Source: Dreissena polymorpha (lineage: Eukaryota; Mollusca; Bivalvia; Myida; Dreissenidae). From it: 64,000 nt of DNA. The stretch is from NCBI RefSeq assembly GCF_020536995.1, contig NC_068366.1:71216297-71280296 (forward strand). Reading direction: 5' to 3'. A program made the translations under genes and the position numbers. Below are positions 48,531 through 60,745 of this stretch, in pieces. A model generated the notes under the pieces. That model made no database searches, was not told the origin of the DNA, and saw nothing but the letters and a program-made list of their open reading frames with translations. Position 1 is the stretch's first letter, and every line of letters starts with the position of its first letter.

Positions 48531-48917
48531 TAAAGATTAAATATAATTCATTAATATACACTAATAGTACATAACTTATGTCCTTGAATCATTATTTAGG
48601 TGTTATAATTTTTATATTTGAATTACTTATCAATTTTTTTACTTAACACAGCATGACATGTGATGGTTGTCTGTATTCATATGTTTGACTTAATTGTAAC
48701 CAGTGTCAAGTGCGCATTATAATCTTGATATTCAACGCAATTTGCATAGCAAAAGAAAATGCAGTTCCAGGTTCAGCCTTGTTCTGCAATTCAACGCGTC
48801 AGGTGATATGATTGATATCTAAAAATAGTATCGGTGTTCATATTGTGAAACTGGTCTATTATTCGATACTGATTAATTTGATGAATCAAGTTAATTTTTG
48901 TTAAATATATGTTAAAT

Positions 48918-49492
48918 ATTTATGCCCCCTTCCGAAGAAGAGCAGGTTTATTGTTTTGCACATGTCGGTCCGAATGTCCATATGTCTGTCCAACAGATGG
49001 TTTCCGGATGATAACCCAAGAACGATTTTGCCTAGGATCATGAAACTTCATAGGTACATTGATCATGACTCGAAGATGACCCCTATTGATTTTCAGGTCA
49101 CTAGGTCAAGGTCACAGTGACCCTAAATAGTAAAATGGTTTCCCGATGATAACTCAAGAACGCTTATGCCTAGGATCATGAAACTTCATAGGTACATTGA
49201 TCATGACTCGCAGATGACCCCTATTGATTTTGAGGTCACTAAATCGAAGGTCAAGGTCACGGTGACCCAAAATAGTAAAATGGTTTCCGGATGATAACTC
49301 AAGAACTTATGCCTAGGATCATGAAACTTCATAGGTACATAGATAATGACTCGCAGATGACCCCTATTGACTTTCAGGTCACTAGGTCAAAGGTCAAGGT
49401 CACAGTGCCAAAAAACGTATTCACACAATGGCTGCCACAACAATTGACAATCCATATGGGGGGCATGCATGTTTTACAAACAGCCCTTGTTT
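48918..49492 (+). mobile_element. Tandem-repeat element with ~148-bp units
   Basis: Three units of ATGGTTTCCGGATGATAACT.. and CATGAAACTTCATAGGTACA. Each carries AGGTCACAGTGACCC-like palindromes. It ends in a GGGC..GCCC hairpin followed by TTGTTT. Confidence 0.65.
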
Positions 49493-49839
49493 GAAATTTA
49501 TTTTATGACATTAAAGTAATGTATAGGGAATTTAGTTACCTACACATTCTTTGAAAAGAAATTTGAATTGTAAATGTATACTTCATTTATTTTGTAGGAA
49601 TTCTGTACAACTGTGGAACCATGTATGGTACGTGACCGCACAATGTTGGTTGGCAAAAGGATATTGGAATAAGCAAAGGTAAATTGTATGTGAAGGAGTC
49701 TTGACAATTGCAAATATAGTTAGTTTTTTTGTAAGGCTCGCAGAAAGTGACCCTAGCCTTCATATATAAATAAAAAGCTGAAAGAGTATTTATGAAAAAT
49801 CGTGTAATCAAGTTTGCAATATGTTACATTTTATTTATA

Positions 49840-50975
49840 AGCTCATCTTTTTTTTTTTGAAAAAAAAAGAGATATTGTCATCATCTTGGCGTCTGCGTCT
49901 GCGTCGGTGTCGGCGTCCGATTAAGTTTTGTGTTTAGGTCCACTTTTCTCATAAAGTATCAAGTATAAAACTTATTTACTTACTACCATGAGGGGACTGG
50001 GCAGGCAAAGTTAGATAACTCTGGCGTGCATTTTGACAGAATTATGTGCCCTTCTTATACTTAGAAAATTGAAAATTTGGTTAAGTTTTGTGTTTAGGTC
50101 CACTTTATTCCTACAGTATCAAAGCTATTGCTTTCATACTTGCAACACTTACTATCATAAAGGGACTGTGCAGACAAAGTTATGTAACTCTGACTGGCAT
50201 TTTGAAAGTATTATGTGCCCTTTTTATTCTTAGAAAATTGAAAATTTTGTTAAGTTTTGTGTTTTGGTCCACTTTACTCCTAAAGTATCATAGATATTGC
50301 TTTCATACTGGGAACACTCGCAAATTATCATAAGGGGACAGTACAGGACAAGTTGAATAACTCTGGTTGTCATTTTGACAGAATTATGGTCCTTTTCTTA
50401 CTTAGTAACTTTGAATATATGGTTAAATTTTGTGTTTTGATCTACTTTACTTCTCAAGTATCAAGGCTATTGCTTTCAAACTTCAAATACTGTCATGCTA
50501 TCATAAGTTACTGTAGCTGGCAAGTTGAATTTTACCTTGACCTTTGAATGACCATGACTCTCAAGGTGAAATTATTAAATTTTGCTAAAATTTCCATAAC
50601 TTCTTTACAAGCGTTACAAAGCAACTCTTATCTGACATACCACAATAGACTCCACCCAAACCATCCCCCACGCCCCCCCCCAAAAAAAGAAAAAAGTACG
50701 TTTTTTTTCATTTTGAAAGATCATCTAATAAATGACCACACCCTCACACTATACCCCCTGCCCATTTTTTTTAAACATGGCTAAAAAACACAAATATTTA
50801 TTTTTATCATTTTTTCATTTTTGGAAGATAGTGTAATAAATGACCACACCACCACACTATACACCCTTCTCCACCCCACCTCTCCCTCCTTTGTGATTGA
50901 AGTATTGAGATAGGTCCCTTCAACTTTAAAAAAAAATAGATGAGAGGTCTGAACCTGCAGGGCGTGCTCTTGTTA
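49840..50975 (+). mobile_element. Tandem-repeat element at the edge of the giant palindrome
   Basis: Four units of about 180 bp with TTAAGTTTTGTGTTTAGGTC and AGTATCAAAGCTATTGCTTTC. The element ends GCAGGGCGTGCTCTTGTT. The mirror copy starts at 63310 (minus) and is cut off by the window end. Confidence 0.6.
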
Positions 50976-51023
50976 ACAATCAAATGAGACATAACTTAGA
51001 AGCTTCACTTCATTTACTTTGTC

Positions 51024-51190
51024 AGGCTGGCGTAGTGGATATGGTGTTCACCTAGTGATGGGAACATTTTGGGTTCAACCCTGTTTATTAGCGGTCTCTT
51101 TATCTTCATATATACAAAGTACTGATTACTCCCAGAAAACGGACTCTAGAATGTCTTAATAAGCATAAAGCTTTCAATGCAATCAAGCAT
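51024..51190 (+). mobile_element. tRNA-derived SINE, copy in left arm
   Basis: tRNA-like head GGCTGGCGTAGTGGATATGG with B box GGGTTCAACCCTG. The body contains CAAAGTACTGATTACTCCCA and GAAAACGGACTC. Its mirror copy lies at about 63105-63270. Confidence 0.65.
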
Positions 51191-52405
51191 AATTAATATG
51201 GCTAAACTCTAGCATGAATTTTACTTTTGTATTTCAGGGACTCAACATTACACAGTCATTTCAACATGTAGAGTCTTGTCAGCAATGATGGAGCAGTACC
51301 TGGTACTTCAGATTTCCAGAATCTCGTCATGAGCTGAAGATCATTGCCTATGAATTTCATGAATGATGTAGAATGATTGGACTGTTGATGGAACCCACAG
51401 TGCATGTCCTGCTTCAACATCTGAGCATAGGTCCTTGTTTATCAGCAGTTTAGTTCTTCAAGCAGTCTGTGACAGTAACTTGAAATGTTTGGACATATGA
51501 CCTGGATGGCCAAGTTCTGTGCATGCAGCCCATTTAAATAGGAACGGCCCAGTGGCGCATTAAATGGACATTTTTCGAATGTTCTCGAGGATTCAGCTTA
51601 CCGCCTGACAAAAAATCTTGCTTTTTGTTCAGTATCGAGGCCATGGACATTTGTATCATTTGCAAAAGATACTGCGATATATGTGCCTTTGTTCATGCTT
51701 TATAGTTGATTAACAATTGGAAGCCATAACCTGTTTTATAGGATGGTGTTAGTGGGACAATGAATTTTGTAAAGATTTAAAGACTGGAAAAGATAATTAA
51801 AAGTCAAAAGAGTTCTGCTATTGTTAAGCATGCTTTATTGATTTGTAATGTTAGAAAGATAGCATTATTAACAGAATAAAATGTCCATAATTTGAATATT
51901 CTACTGTTTTCAGCAACATTTAATTTAATATAGTACAAAATGCTGCATCATGTTATATCATGATCTGTTTTGTGAACAATGACCTTTCAATGTATATTTA
52001 ATAATTTGTCAATGGGTGTTACACGCATAAGCCCTACAATTAGCCCAAAAAGGAATTGCTTAGGAGTTTTGCCACCTTCTAGAGAAAAATACTTCTCAGA
52101 AACAATTGCATTTTGGAAAGTCTATGGCTAGTAAAATTTGGATTCCTTTTGGATACCCAAGGTTACCAATTTATGTTTAATAAATTTGCAATAAAAAGCT
52201 TTGACAGAACATAATGTCACAGAGTCGAACACGTGTATGGAATAAAGTGGAAGTTGATTAAATGAGTAATACACATTATATGCTTCTTTGATTAAAAGTT
52301 TGTGTTTTCACTAAAACTGCAAACATAGTAAGCTTTAAAGTATTGCAACTAAATAAAAGATTCAGATTTAAATTGTATTATTTGAATGCACTGTCTAATA
52401 CATAT

Positions 52406-52534
52406 GAGCCTCGCTCTGTGAAAAAGGGGTTTAATGCATGTGCACTCCAGATTAGCCTGGGCAGACCGCACAGGCTAATCAGGGAGGATACTAAATGCAC
52501 ATGCATTAAACCCCTATTTCACAGAGCAAGGCTC
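52406..52534. mobile_element. Palindromic MITE GAGCCTCGCTCTG.., short copy
   Basis: A 129-bp version with ends TATGAGCCTCGCTCTGTG / CACAGAGCAAGGCTCATA. Its centre is deleted relative to 46324-46588. Mirror copy at 61724-61854. Confidence 0.8.
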
Positions 52535-52584
52535 ATATATGTTCAATAAACCAAAGATAATCAAAAACAAAATGAGACATTTAA

Positions 52585-52806
52585 CCCTGTACCACTCAAA
52601 AACGCACTAAGACACATTCGAGAATAAATTTAATTTAAGACCTTTCTTACTATATTAAAGTTTTAAAGGCTTTGTTTCCAACCCATGGATACTGATGAGC
52701 AGCAAACAGCATAAAACCTGAACAGATTGTGAGTTACTTGCAGGCTGTTCTGGTTTTATGATGTTTGCATGTAGAAAATTTAAAATTTCCTCAGAGCAGG
52801 AAAAGG
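52585..52806. mobile_element. TTAA-flanked MITE in left arm
   Basis: Runs from TTAACCCTGTACC (52581) to GCAGGAAAAGGTTAA (52810), with TTAA at both borders. Mirror copy at 61449-61678. Confidence 0.5.
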
Positions 52807-53336
52807 TTAATAATAACACAACAGCAATTATACTTAAGTTATTTTAAGACTTCATACTAATGCAAGTAACTTGCAACTGTCTAACCAAAATCGGAGATGG
52901 TGGAGGGCAAAATTAATGGCTGTGCACCTTGAATTATCTATTCATACTCAAACAATATAATGTTGATCTACAGTATCTTGTACAGCATGCATCTAATACT
53001 ACAGCCAAATTTGCTTACAAATAATATTACAAGAAACACAAGTCATTAAAGACTTAACTTTATTGCATCAACCATTTAGCAGGAATAAAATATAAAGAGA
53101 AAAATTATGGCAATTTTTTCATCTGAACATGCAAGTCTTCATATACAATCCCATTGCATATAAAAACGACAGTTTACTATTTTTCCGTTCTATATGTCAG
53201 CATAAAGACAAGATGGTATTCACTTTGCAATAAAACACAAGCAATCATATTAAAATTGCTTTTAATTATATGAACTGTACCTTCACTAACATTCAAGAAT
53301 TTTAATATAAATACATGATGAAAGATGAGCTTTTTT

Positions 53337-54998
53337 AACCAGGTTTTCCGAAGGAAAAAACTGGTTATTAGATTGGCGAAAAGCGGGCGGGCTGGCTGGC
53401 TGGCTGGCTGGCGGGCTGGCTGGCGGGCTGGCGGAACAAGCTTGTCCGATCCATAACTATGTCGTTCATTGTCAGATTTTAAAATCATTTGGCACATTTG
53501 TTCACCATCATTGGACGGTGTGTCGCGCGAAATAATTACGTCGATATCTCCAAGGTCAAGGTCACACTTTGAGTTCAAAGGTCAAAAATGGCCATAAATG
53601 AGCTTGTCCGATCCATAACTATGTCGTTCATTGTCAGATTTTAAAATCATTTGGCACATTTGTTCACCATCATGGGACGGTGTGTCGCACGAAATAATTA
53701 CGTCAATATCTCCAAGGTCAAGGTCACACTTTGAGTTCAAAAGTCAAAAATGGCCATAAATGAGCTTGTCCGAGCCATAACTACGTCGTTCATTGTCAGA
53801 TTTTAAAATCATTTGGCACATTTGTTCACCATCATCGGACGGTGTGTCGCGCGAAATAATTACGTCGATATCTCCAAGGTCAAGGTCACACTTTGAGTTC
53901 AAAGGTCAAAAATGGCCATAAATGTCCCTTGAGATATAACCTTCATATTTGGTATGCATGTGTATATGGACAAGGCCTTTCCATACGCACAACAATTTTG
54001 ACCCCTGTGACCTTGACCTTGAAGTAGGGGTCTGCGTTTAGGTTTCAAAATCTGCGTTTAGGTTTCGAAAAATGCTCATAACTTCTATGTCCCTTGAGAT
54101 ATAACCTTAATATTTGGTATGCATGTGTATATGGACAACGCCTTTCCATACGCACACAAATTTTGACCGTCCGTCCGTCCGTGTGTCCGTCCGAAAACTT
54201 TAACGTTGCTCATAACTTTTGCAATATTGAAGATAGCAACTTGATATTTGCCATGCATGTGTATCTTATGAAGCTGCACATTTTTAGTGGTGAAAGGTCA
54301 AGGTCATCCTTCATGGTCAAAGGTCAAAAAAAATAAATTCATGTGCATCTCATGGAGCTGCACATTTTGAGTGGTGAAAGGTCAAGGTCATCCTTCAAGG
54401 TCAAAGGTCTTTTTTTTTTTTTTTTTTTTTTCACCATCAAATTACCAGTCTGCCAAAGGCTACAACAAACCTCTACTTACAAAGTTCTCATTTTTAACCA
54501 GGTTTTCCGAAGGAAAAAACTGGTTATTTGATTGGCGAATGCGGGCGGGCTGGCGGGCGGAACAAGCTTGTCCGGGCCATAACTATGTCGTGCATTGTCA
54601 GATTTTAACATCATTTGGCACATTTGTTCACCATTATTTGACGGTGTGTCGCGCAAAATAATTACGTCGATATCTCCAAGGTCAAGGTCACACTTTGAGT
54701 TCAAAGGTCAAAAATGGCCATAAATGAGCTTGTCCTGGCCATAACTATGTCATTCATTGTGAGATTTTAAAATCATTTGGCACATTTGTTCACCATCATG
54801 GGACGGTGTGTCGCACGAAAGAATCACGTCAATATCTCCAATGTCAAGGTCGCCACGACTAAAAATATAATTTTTTTTAAACAAACTTACAAAGGGGTTA
54901 ATTTTGTTTGTTCATTTCAAAAGTTCAGTTTGAGTTTTCTCCCTTTATCAGATTTTTTTTTCACAATGAAAACCTGGTTTTGTGACAATTTTGTCCCT
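53337..54998 (+). mobile_element. 1.66-kb insertion present in one palindrome arm only
   Basis: The right arm reads straight across (GAGCTTTTTCTTGTCTTAAAA on the complement of 60920-60935), so this segment was inserted into the left arm after the arms formed. It starts AACCAGGTTTTCCGAAGG and has GAAAACCTGGTT at 54968-54979, an inverted terminal match. Inside are three plus two units of a 161-bp repeat (GCTTGTCCGATCCATAAC.. and CAAGGTCAAGGTCACACTTT) and a second internal start (AACCAGGTTTTCCGAAGG at 54497). It also holds a piece of the 44090/48245 element family (54170-54410) and a poly-T run. It looks like a nested, non-autonomous element. Confidence 0.75.
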
Positions 54999-55189
54999 TG
55001 TCTTGTCTTAAAATAACTTGATACTTTGCAATGACCAAACAATACAACTCAACATACAAATTATCCAACAAAATATATTTTAATGACACAATATTTTTAT
55101 TCAACAATAGGAATAGCTTAAGGTTGTAACATATTACACTAAAGTCACAGTGTCAATCTAAGCAAAGAGTAGAATCATAAAGAGATGTC

Positions 55190-55700
55190 CACAACGGATG
55201 ATGTGCAAGCTGGCTCTGACTCAGATTTCCACATCAGTTGATGTGCAAGCTGGTTATTACAAGGATGTGAACAACCGATGACGTGCAAGCTCTAAGACAG
55301 ATATCCACAACAGAGATTGTCCTTGCTGGCTCTGACTAATGTCCACAAGTATATAACATGCAAGCTATCTCTGACTGATGTCCTAAACATATGACGTGCA
55401 AGCTGGCTCTAACACAGATGTCCACAACAGATTACGTGCAAGCTAGCACTTACACGGATGTCCACAACAGAGGATGTGTAAGCTGGCTCTAACACTGATG
55501 TCCAAAAGAGATGACGTGCAAGCTGGCTCTTACACGGATGTTCACAACAGATGACATGCAAGCTAGCACTAACACTGATGTCCACAATAGAGGACGTGCA
55601 AGCTGGCTCTAACACGGATGTCCACAACAGATGACATGCAAGCTGGCTCTTACTCGGTTGTCCACAACAGAGGTCAGATGGGCAAGCTGGCTCTGCCTCA
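55190..55700. repeat. Minisatellite, ~42-bp units, left arm
   Basis: About twelve variants of GATGTCCACAACAGATGACG plus TGCAAGCTGGCTCT. A 100-codon open frame on the minus strand is just the periodic read-out of this array. The mirror array is at 60225-60745. Confidence 0.9.
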
Positions 55701-56566
55701 GATATGTACACAGAAGATGATGTTCAAGTTGGGAACACTGCTACAGCTATAAAATACAAAAACCATGTTTCATACTATCATATTATTTTACTACATGTAT
55801 TTCTTCCACAATACAGAACATTATACTCATTATTAGCATTCTGCTATTGCTATCTGAAGGTTTACCAGATGCTATGTGTGAAGATAGTTCATACCAGAAA
55901 TTAGCCGAAAAACACTTTTTAGACATAATGTGCATTCTGCTTTAAGATATATAGCTCAGAATTCACTGGTTAAATCAAATTTTTTGGACTGAATTGGCGT
56001 GGCATGCAGACAAAATGTCGAGTTTTGAAACTGTGTCGTATCTGGTGTTAATCTTGAGTTATTTAATTTGGTCAGTATATCAGATGTGTACACCTGTTAT
56101 ATGTTAACTGTAAGAGTTTAGAATGTCTTGACAGTCATTGTGTTTGTAATACATTGTGTTATCTTTCAGATTTATGTGACAGTTAAATATAATAATCAAT
56201 AATCTTGTTCTGCATGCCGGTCAAATTGTTCCGTGGTAAACACCTACCCATTGTGGTCAACTCGTACCTGTTTTTTAGTCAATTTGTACCTACCCAAACT
56301 AAACCCGTACCCGATATACAGAAATAGGTGTAGGATGGTTAGCTTATAAGTCAAACTCATAGAGACAATTTTTATTTTCCTCTTGATGTTTCCACTTAAA
56401 TTATCTAAGCATTGCTCACGCAAGTTGTCTGTTGCAGATATGTATAAGCAGCGAAAGTGTTGATGAAAATTGACACTTGTGGTTGATGTCTTTCAAGAAT
56501 TTTACAATTGTGACAAAATAAGACAAATTAAACAAGTTGAATAGTTTGAATGAGGTACGAGTTGAC

Positions 56567-57112
56567 AACAAGAGCACCGCATAACGGGTGCCACGCTCTG
56601 CTACAGGTGCTTGTCAGATTATTTTTTTTTAGAGGTCACAATGACCTTGACCTAGTGACCCCAAAATGGGTGTGGCGTGTAGAACTCATCAAGGTGGATC
56701 TACATATGAAGTTTCAAAGTTGTAGGTGGAAGCACTTTGATTTTAGAGCCTATGTTAAAGTTTTATATTAGAGGTCACAGTGACTTTGACCTAGTGACCC
56801 AAAAATGGGTGTGGCGTGTAGAACTCATCAAGGTGCATCTACATATGAAATTTCAAAGTTGTAGGTGGAAGCACTTTGATTTTAGAGCCTATGTTAAAGT
56901 TTTATATTAGAGGTCACAGTGACTTTGACCTAGTGACCCAAAAATGGGTGTGGCGTGTAGAACTCATCAAGGTGCATCTACATATGAAATTTCAAAGTTG
57001 TAGGTGGAGCACTTTGATTTTAGAGCCAATGCTAAGGTTTTAGCACGACGCCTACGGCGGACGACGAGCTGGCTATGACAATACCTCGGGTTTTCTCCGA
57101 AAACGCCGAGCT
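56567..57112 (-). mobile_element. Dispersed element GCTCGGCG..CTCTTGTT, left-arm copy
   Basis: On the plus strand it starts AACAAGAGCACCGCATAACG and ends CTCCGAAAACGCCGAGCT. It has three internal units of about 125 bp where the 16168 copy has one. A perfect AGGTCACAATGACCT lies at 56633-56647. Confidence 0.75.
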
Positions 57113-57911
57113 AAAAATGGGTACGAGTTGACCAAGGTACGAGTTGCCTTTGGGATGAATTGCCTGTAAAGCCTTGTTCTTGTTCTTTTTAATTGAAGAT
57201 GTATACGGTGCTGGACTAGAGCATACGACTGCCATAACAATAACTTGGCTCTCTACTAACTGAGCTTAAGGGAAGATGTTTCTTACACACAAACACTATA
57301 TTTCATTATTTGACGACATATGATTATGACGTGTTTTTGCGGGTTTTAACAGAGACGTTTGCATATAGACAAACCGTGAAAACAACACTCGATACTCTTG
57401 AGCTGTTTTAATTGCATTAAAATTCATAATTCATGTATGTTAAATACTAACCTCATCGCTAATGTCATCAAAATTGATCACTCTTTCGCCCTTAAAAGGT
57501 TTTGTGTTAATGTGAAACAACCGTCATCATGATGACTGCATGAATGCTGGATAAGACGCGAGTTTTGATTGGTTCTTTCTAGGTGTCGGAACCAATCAAA
57601 TTTTATCGCGTAACCACATAGCAACCCGAATTTCGTGCAGTAATTCAATGCTATTGAAAATCGCGCGGAGTAATGAATCTTCCGCGCGATTTTACATTAG
57701 CAACCCGCAATTTACATAGCAACCCGAGATTTGTACAGTAATTCAATGCTTAATTTTCGCGGAAGATATTTGTGTTCCGCGCTTTGTGGATTAGGTCCGC
57801 GCGATTTTATACACTACTATTTGTACAGAGTAGATAATATTAAGGTTCCGCGCGATTATTTGAGCCCGCATTCTCTACAGGGTTGAAAGATAATTGTTCC
57901 GACGGAAAATT

Positions 57912-58075
57912 ATGGAAAGCCAAAGGGGACCCCCGCTAAAATACATATACTTATATAGTAAATATCGGGATTTTCATTTTTCGCGGAACTTTCACTTTCC
58001 GCGAAAAACCAAGGCCAGCATAGCCATAAAATACTACATACAAATCGAAATCTAAAAAGCGCGAAACTTTCATAT
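57912..58075. repeat. Spacer (loop) of the giant inverted repeat
   Basis: 164 bp of unique sequence between the arms. With the start of the right arm it matches the solo repeat at 45513-45915, so the axis of the palindrome sits inside a GCGCGGAA-rich repeat copy. Confidence 0.8.
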
Positions 58076-58874
58076 ATTTTCCGTCGGAACAATTCTCTTT
58101 CAACCCTGGAGAGAATGCGGGCTCAAATAATCGCGCGGAACCTAAATATTATCTACTCTGTACAAAAAGTAGTGTATAAAATCGCGCGGACCTTATCCAC
58201 AAAGCGCGGAACACAAATATCTTCCGCGAAAATTAAGCATTGAATTACTGTACAAATCTCGGGTTGCTATGTAAATTGCGGGTTGCTAATGAAAAATCGC
58301 GCGGAAGATTCATTACTCCGCGCGATTTTCAATAGCATTGAATTACTGCACGAAATTCGGGTTGCTATGTGGTTACGCGATAAAATTTGATTGGTTCCGA
58401 CACCTAGAAAGAACCTATCAAAACTCGCGTCTTATCCAGCATTCATGCAGTCATCATGATGACTGTTTCACATTAACACAAAAAATTTTAAGGGCGAAAG
58501 CGTGATCAATTTTGATGACATTAGCAATGAGGTTAGTATTTAACATACATGAATTTTAATGCAATTAAAACAGCTCAAGAGTATCGAGTGTTGTTTTCAC
58601 GGTTTGTCTATATGCAAACGTCTCTGATTAAACATAAACACCCGCAAAAACACGTCATAATCATATGTCGGCAAATAATGAAATATATCTAGTGTTTGTG
58701 TGTAAGAAACATCTTCCCTTAAGCTCAGTTAGTAGAGAGCCAAGTTATTGTTATGGCAGTCGTATGCTCTAGTCCAGCGCCGTATACATCTTCAATTAAA
58801 AAGAAAAAGAACAAGCTTTACAGGCAATTCATCCCAAAGGCAACTCGTACCTTGGTCAACTCGTACCCATTTTT

Positions 58875-59425
58875 AGCTCGGCGTTTTCGGAGAAAACCCG
58901 AGGTATTGTCATAGCCAGCTCGTCGTCCGCCGTAGGCGTCGTGCTAAAACCTTAGCATTGGCTCTAAAATCAAAGTGCTCCACCTACAACTTTGAAATTT
59001 CATATGTAGATGCACCTTGATGAGTTCTACACGCCACACCCATTTTTGGATCACTAGGTCAAAGTCACTGTGACCTCTAATATAAAACTTTAACATAGGC
59101 TCTAAAATCAAAGTGCTTCCACCTACAACTTTGAAACTTCATATGTAGATGCACCTTGATGAGTTCTACACGCCACACCCATTTTTGGGTCATTAGGTCA
59201 AAGGTCAAGGTCACTGTGACCTCTACTATAAAACTTTAACATTGGCTCTAAAATAAAGTGCTTCCACCTACAACTTTGAAACTTCATATGTAGATGCATG
59301 TTGATTTGTTCTACACGCCACACCCATTTTGGGGTCACTAGGTCAAGGTCATTGTGACCTCTAAAAAAATAAATCTGACAAGCACCTGTAGCAGAGCGTG
59401 GCATCCGTTATGCGGTGCTCTTGTT
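58875..59425 (+). mobile_element. Dispersed element GCTCGGCG..CTCTTGTT, right-arm copy
   Basis: Mirror of 56567-57112. Perfect ERE-type palindromes occur at 59208-59222 (AGGTCACTGTGACCT) and 59346-59360 (AGGTCATTGTGACCT). Confidence 0.75.
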
Positions 59426-60224
59426 GTCAACTCGTTCTTCATTCAAACTATTCAACTTGTTTCATTTGTCTTATTTTGTCACAATTGTAAAATTCTTGAA
59501 AGACATCAACCACAAGTGTCAATTTTCATCAACACTTTCGCTGCTTATACATATCTGCAGCAGACAACTTGCGTGAGCAATGCTTAGATAATTTAAGTTG
59601 AAACATCAAGAGGAAAATAAAAATTGTTTGGGTAGGTACAAGTTGACTAAAAAACAGGTACGAGTTGACCACAATGGGTAGGTGTTTACCACGGAACAAT
59701 TTGACCGGCATGCAGAACAAGATTATTGATTATTATATTTAACTGTCACACAAATCTGAAAGATAACACAATGTATTACAAACACAATGACTGTCAAGAC
59801 ATTCTAAACTCTTACAGTTAACATATAACAGGTGCACACATCTGATATACTGACCAAATTAAATAACTCAAGATTCACACCAGATACGACACAGTTTCAA
59901 AACTCGACATTTTGTCTGCATGCCACGCCAATTTAGTCCAAAAAATTTGATTTAACCAGTGAATTCTGAGCTATATATCTTAAAGCAGAATGCACATTAT
60001 GTCTAAAAAGTGTTTTTCGGCTAATTTCTGGTATGAACTATCTTCACACATAGCATCTGGTAAACCTTCAGATAGCAATAGCAGAATGCTAATAATGAGT
60101 ATAATGTTCTGTATTGTGGAAGAAATACATGTAGTAAAATAATATGATAGTATGAAACATGGTTTTTGTATTTTATAGCTGTAGCAGTGTTCCCAACTTG
60201 AACATCATCTTCTGTGTACATATC

Positions 60225-60745
60225 TGAGGCAGAGCCAGCTTGCCCATCTGACCTCTGTTGTGGACAACCGAGTAAGAGCCAGCTTGCATGTCATCTGTTG
60301 TGGACATCCGTGTTAGAGCCAGCTTGCACGTCCTCTATTGTGGACATCAGTGTTAGTGCTAGCTTTCATGTCATCTGTTGTGAACATCCGTGTTAGAGCC
60401 AGCTTGCACGTCATCTCTTTTGGACATCAGTGTTAGAGCCAGCTTACACATCCTCTGTTGTGGACATCCGTGTAAGTGCTAGCTTGCACGTAATCTGTTG
60501 TGGACATCTGTGTTAGAGCCAGCTTGCACGTCATATGTTTAGGACATCAGTCAGAGATAGCTTGCATGTTATATACTTGTGGACATTAGTCAGAGCCAGC
60601 AAGGACAATCTCTGTTGTGGATATCTGTCTTAGAGCTTGCACGTCATCGGTTGTTCACATCCTTGTAATAACCAGCTTGCACATCAACTGATGTGGAAAT
60701 CTGAGTCAGAGCCAGCTTGCACATCATCCGTTGTGGACATCTCTT
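60225..60745. repeat. Minisatellite, ~42-bp units, right arm
   Basis: Mirror of 55190-55700, with the same order of unit variants, which dates the inverted duplication as recent relative to the array. Confidence 0.88.

Larger units (their letters stand above)
46126..51800 (+). ncRNA. Possible spliced non-coding transcript
   Basis: Candidate exons with consensus sites are 46126-46247 (donor CCAG then GTTTGT), 46826-46938 (acceptor TTTTGTAG, donor ATCAG then GTTTGT), 49599-49679 (acceptor ATTTTGTAG, donor AAAG then GTAAAT) and from 51240 (acceptor TTGTATTTCAG). The first exon holds only a 17-codon frame after ATGGCGGAGCG. It would run divergently from the minus-strand gene starting at 45435. 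The last exon falls in the left arm of the giant inverted repeat and so has a mirror copy at about 62490-63056. No protein is recognised; splice sites alone are weak evidence. Confidence 0.25.
50291..57911 (+). repeat. Giant inverted repeat, left arm
   Basis: The reverse complement of this arm is found at 58076-64000, base for base over long stretches. Examples are 50353-50547 with 63937-63743, 55704-55904 with 60221-60021, and 57600-57911 with 58390-58076. The left arm is longer mainly because of the insertion at 53337-54998. The left limit is set by the window end of the right arm, so the true repeat may be longer. Confidence 0.92.

Noticed and set aside
49587-49811. 74-codon minus-strand frame
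   Set aside because: No homology recognised; the plus strand here looks like a small exon of a non-coding transcript at most.
55409-55711. 100-codon minus-strand frame rich in Cys and Ser
   Set aside because: It is the periodic translation of the 42-bp minisatellite and reappears, changed, in the mirror array.
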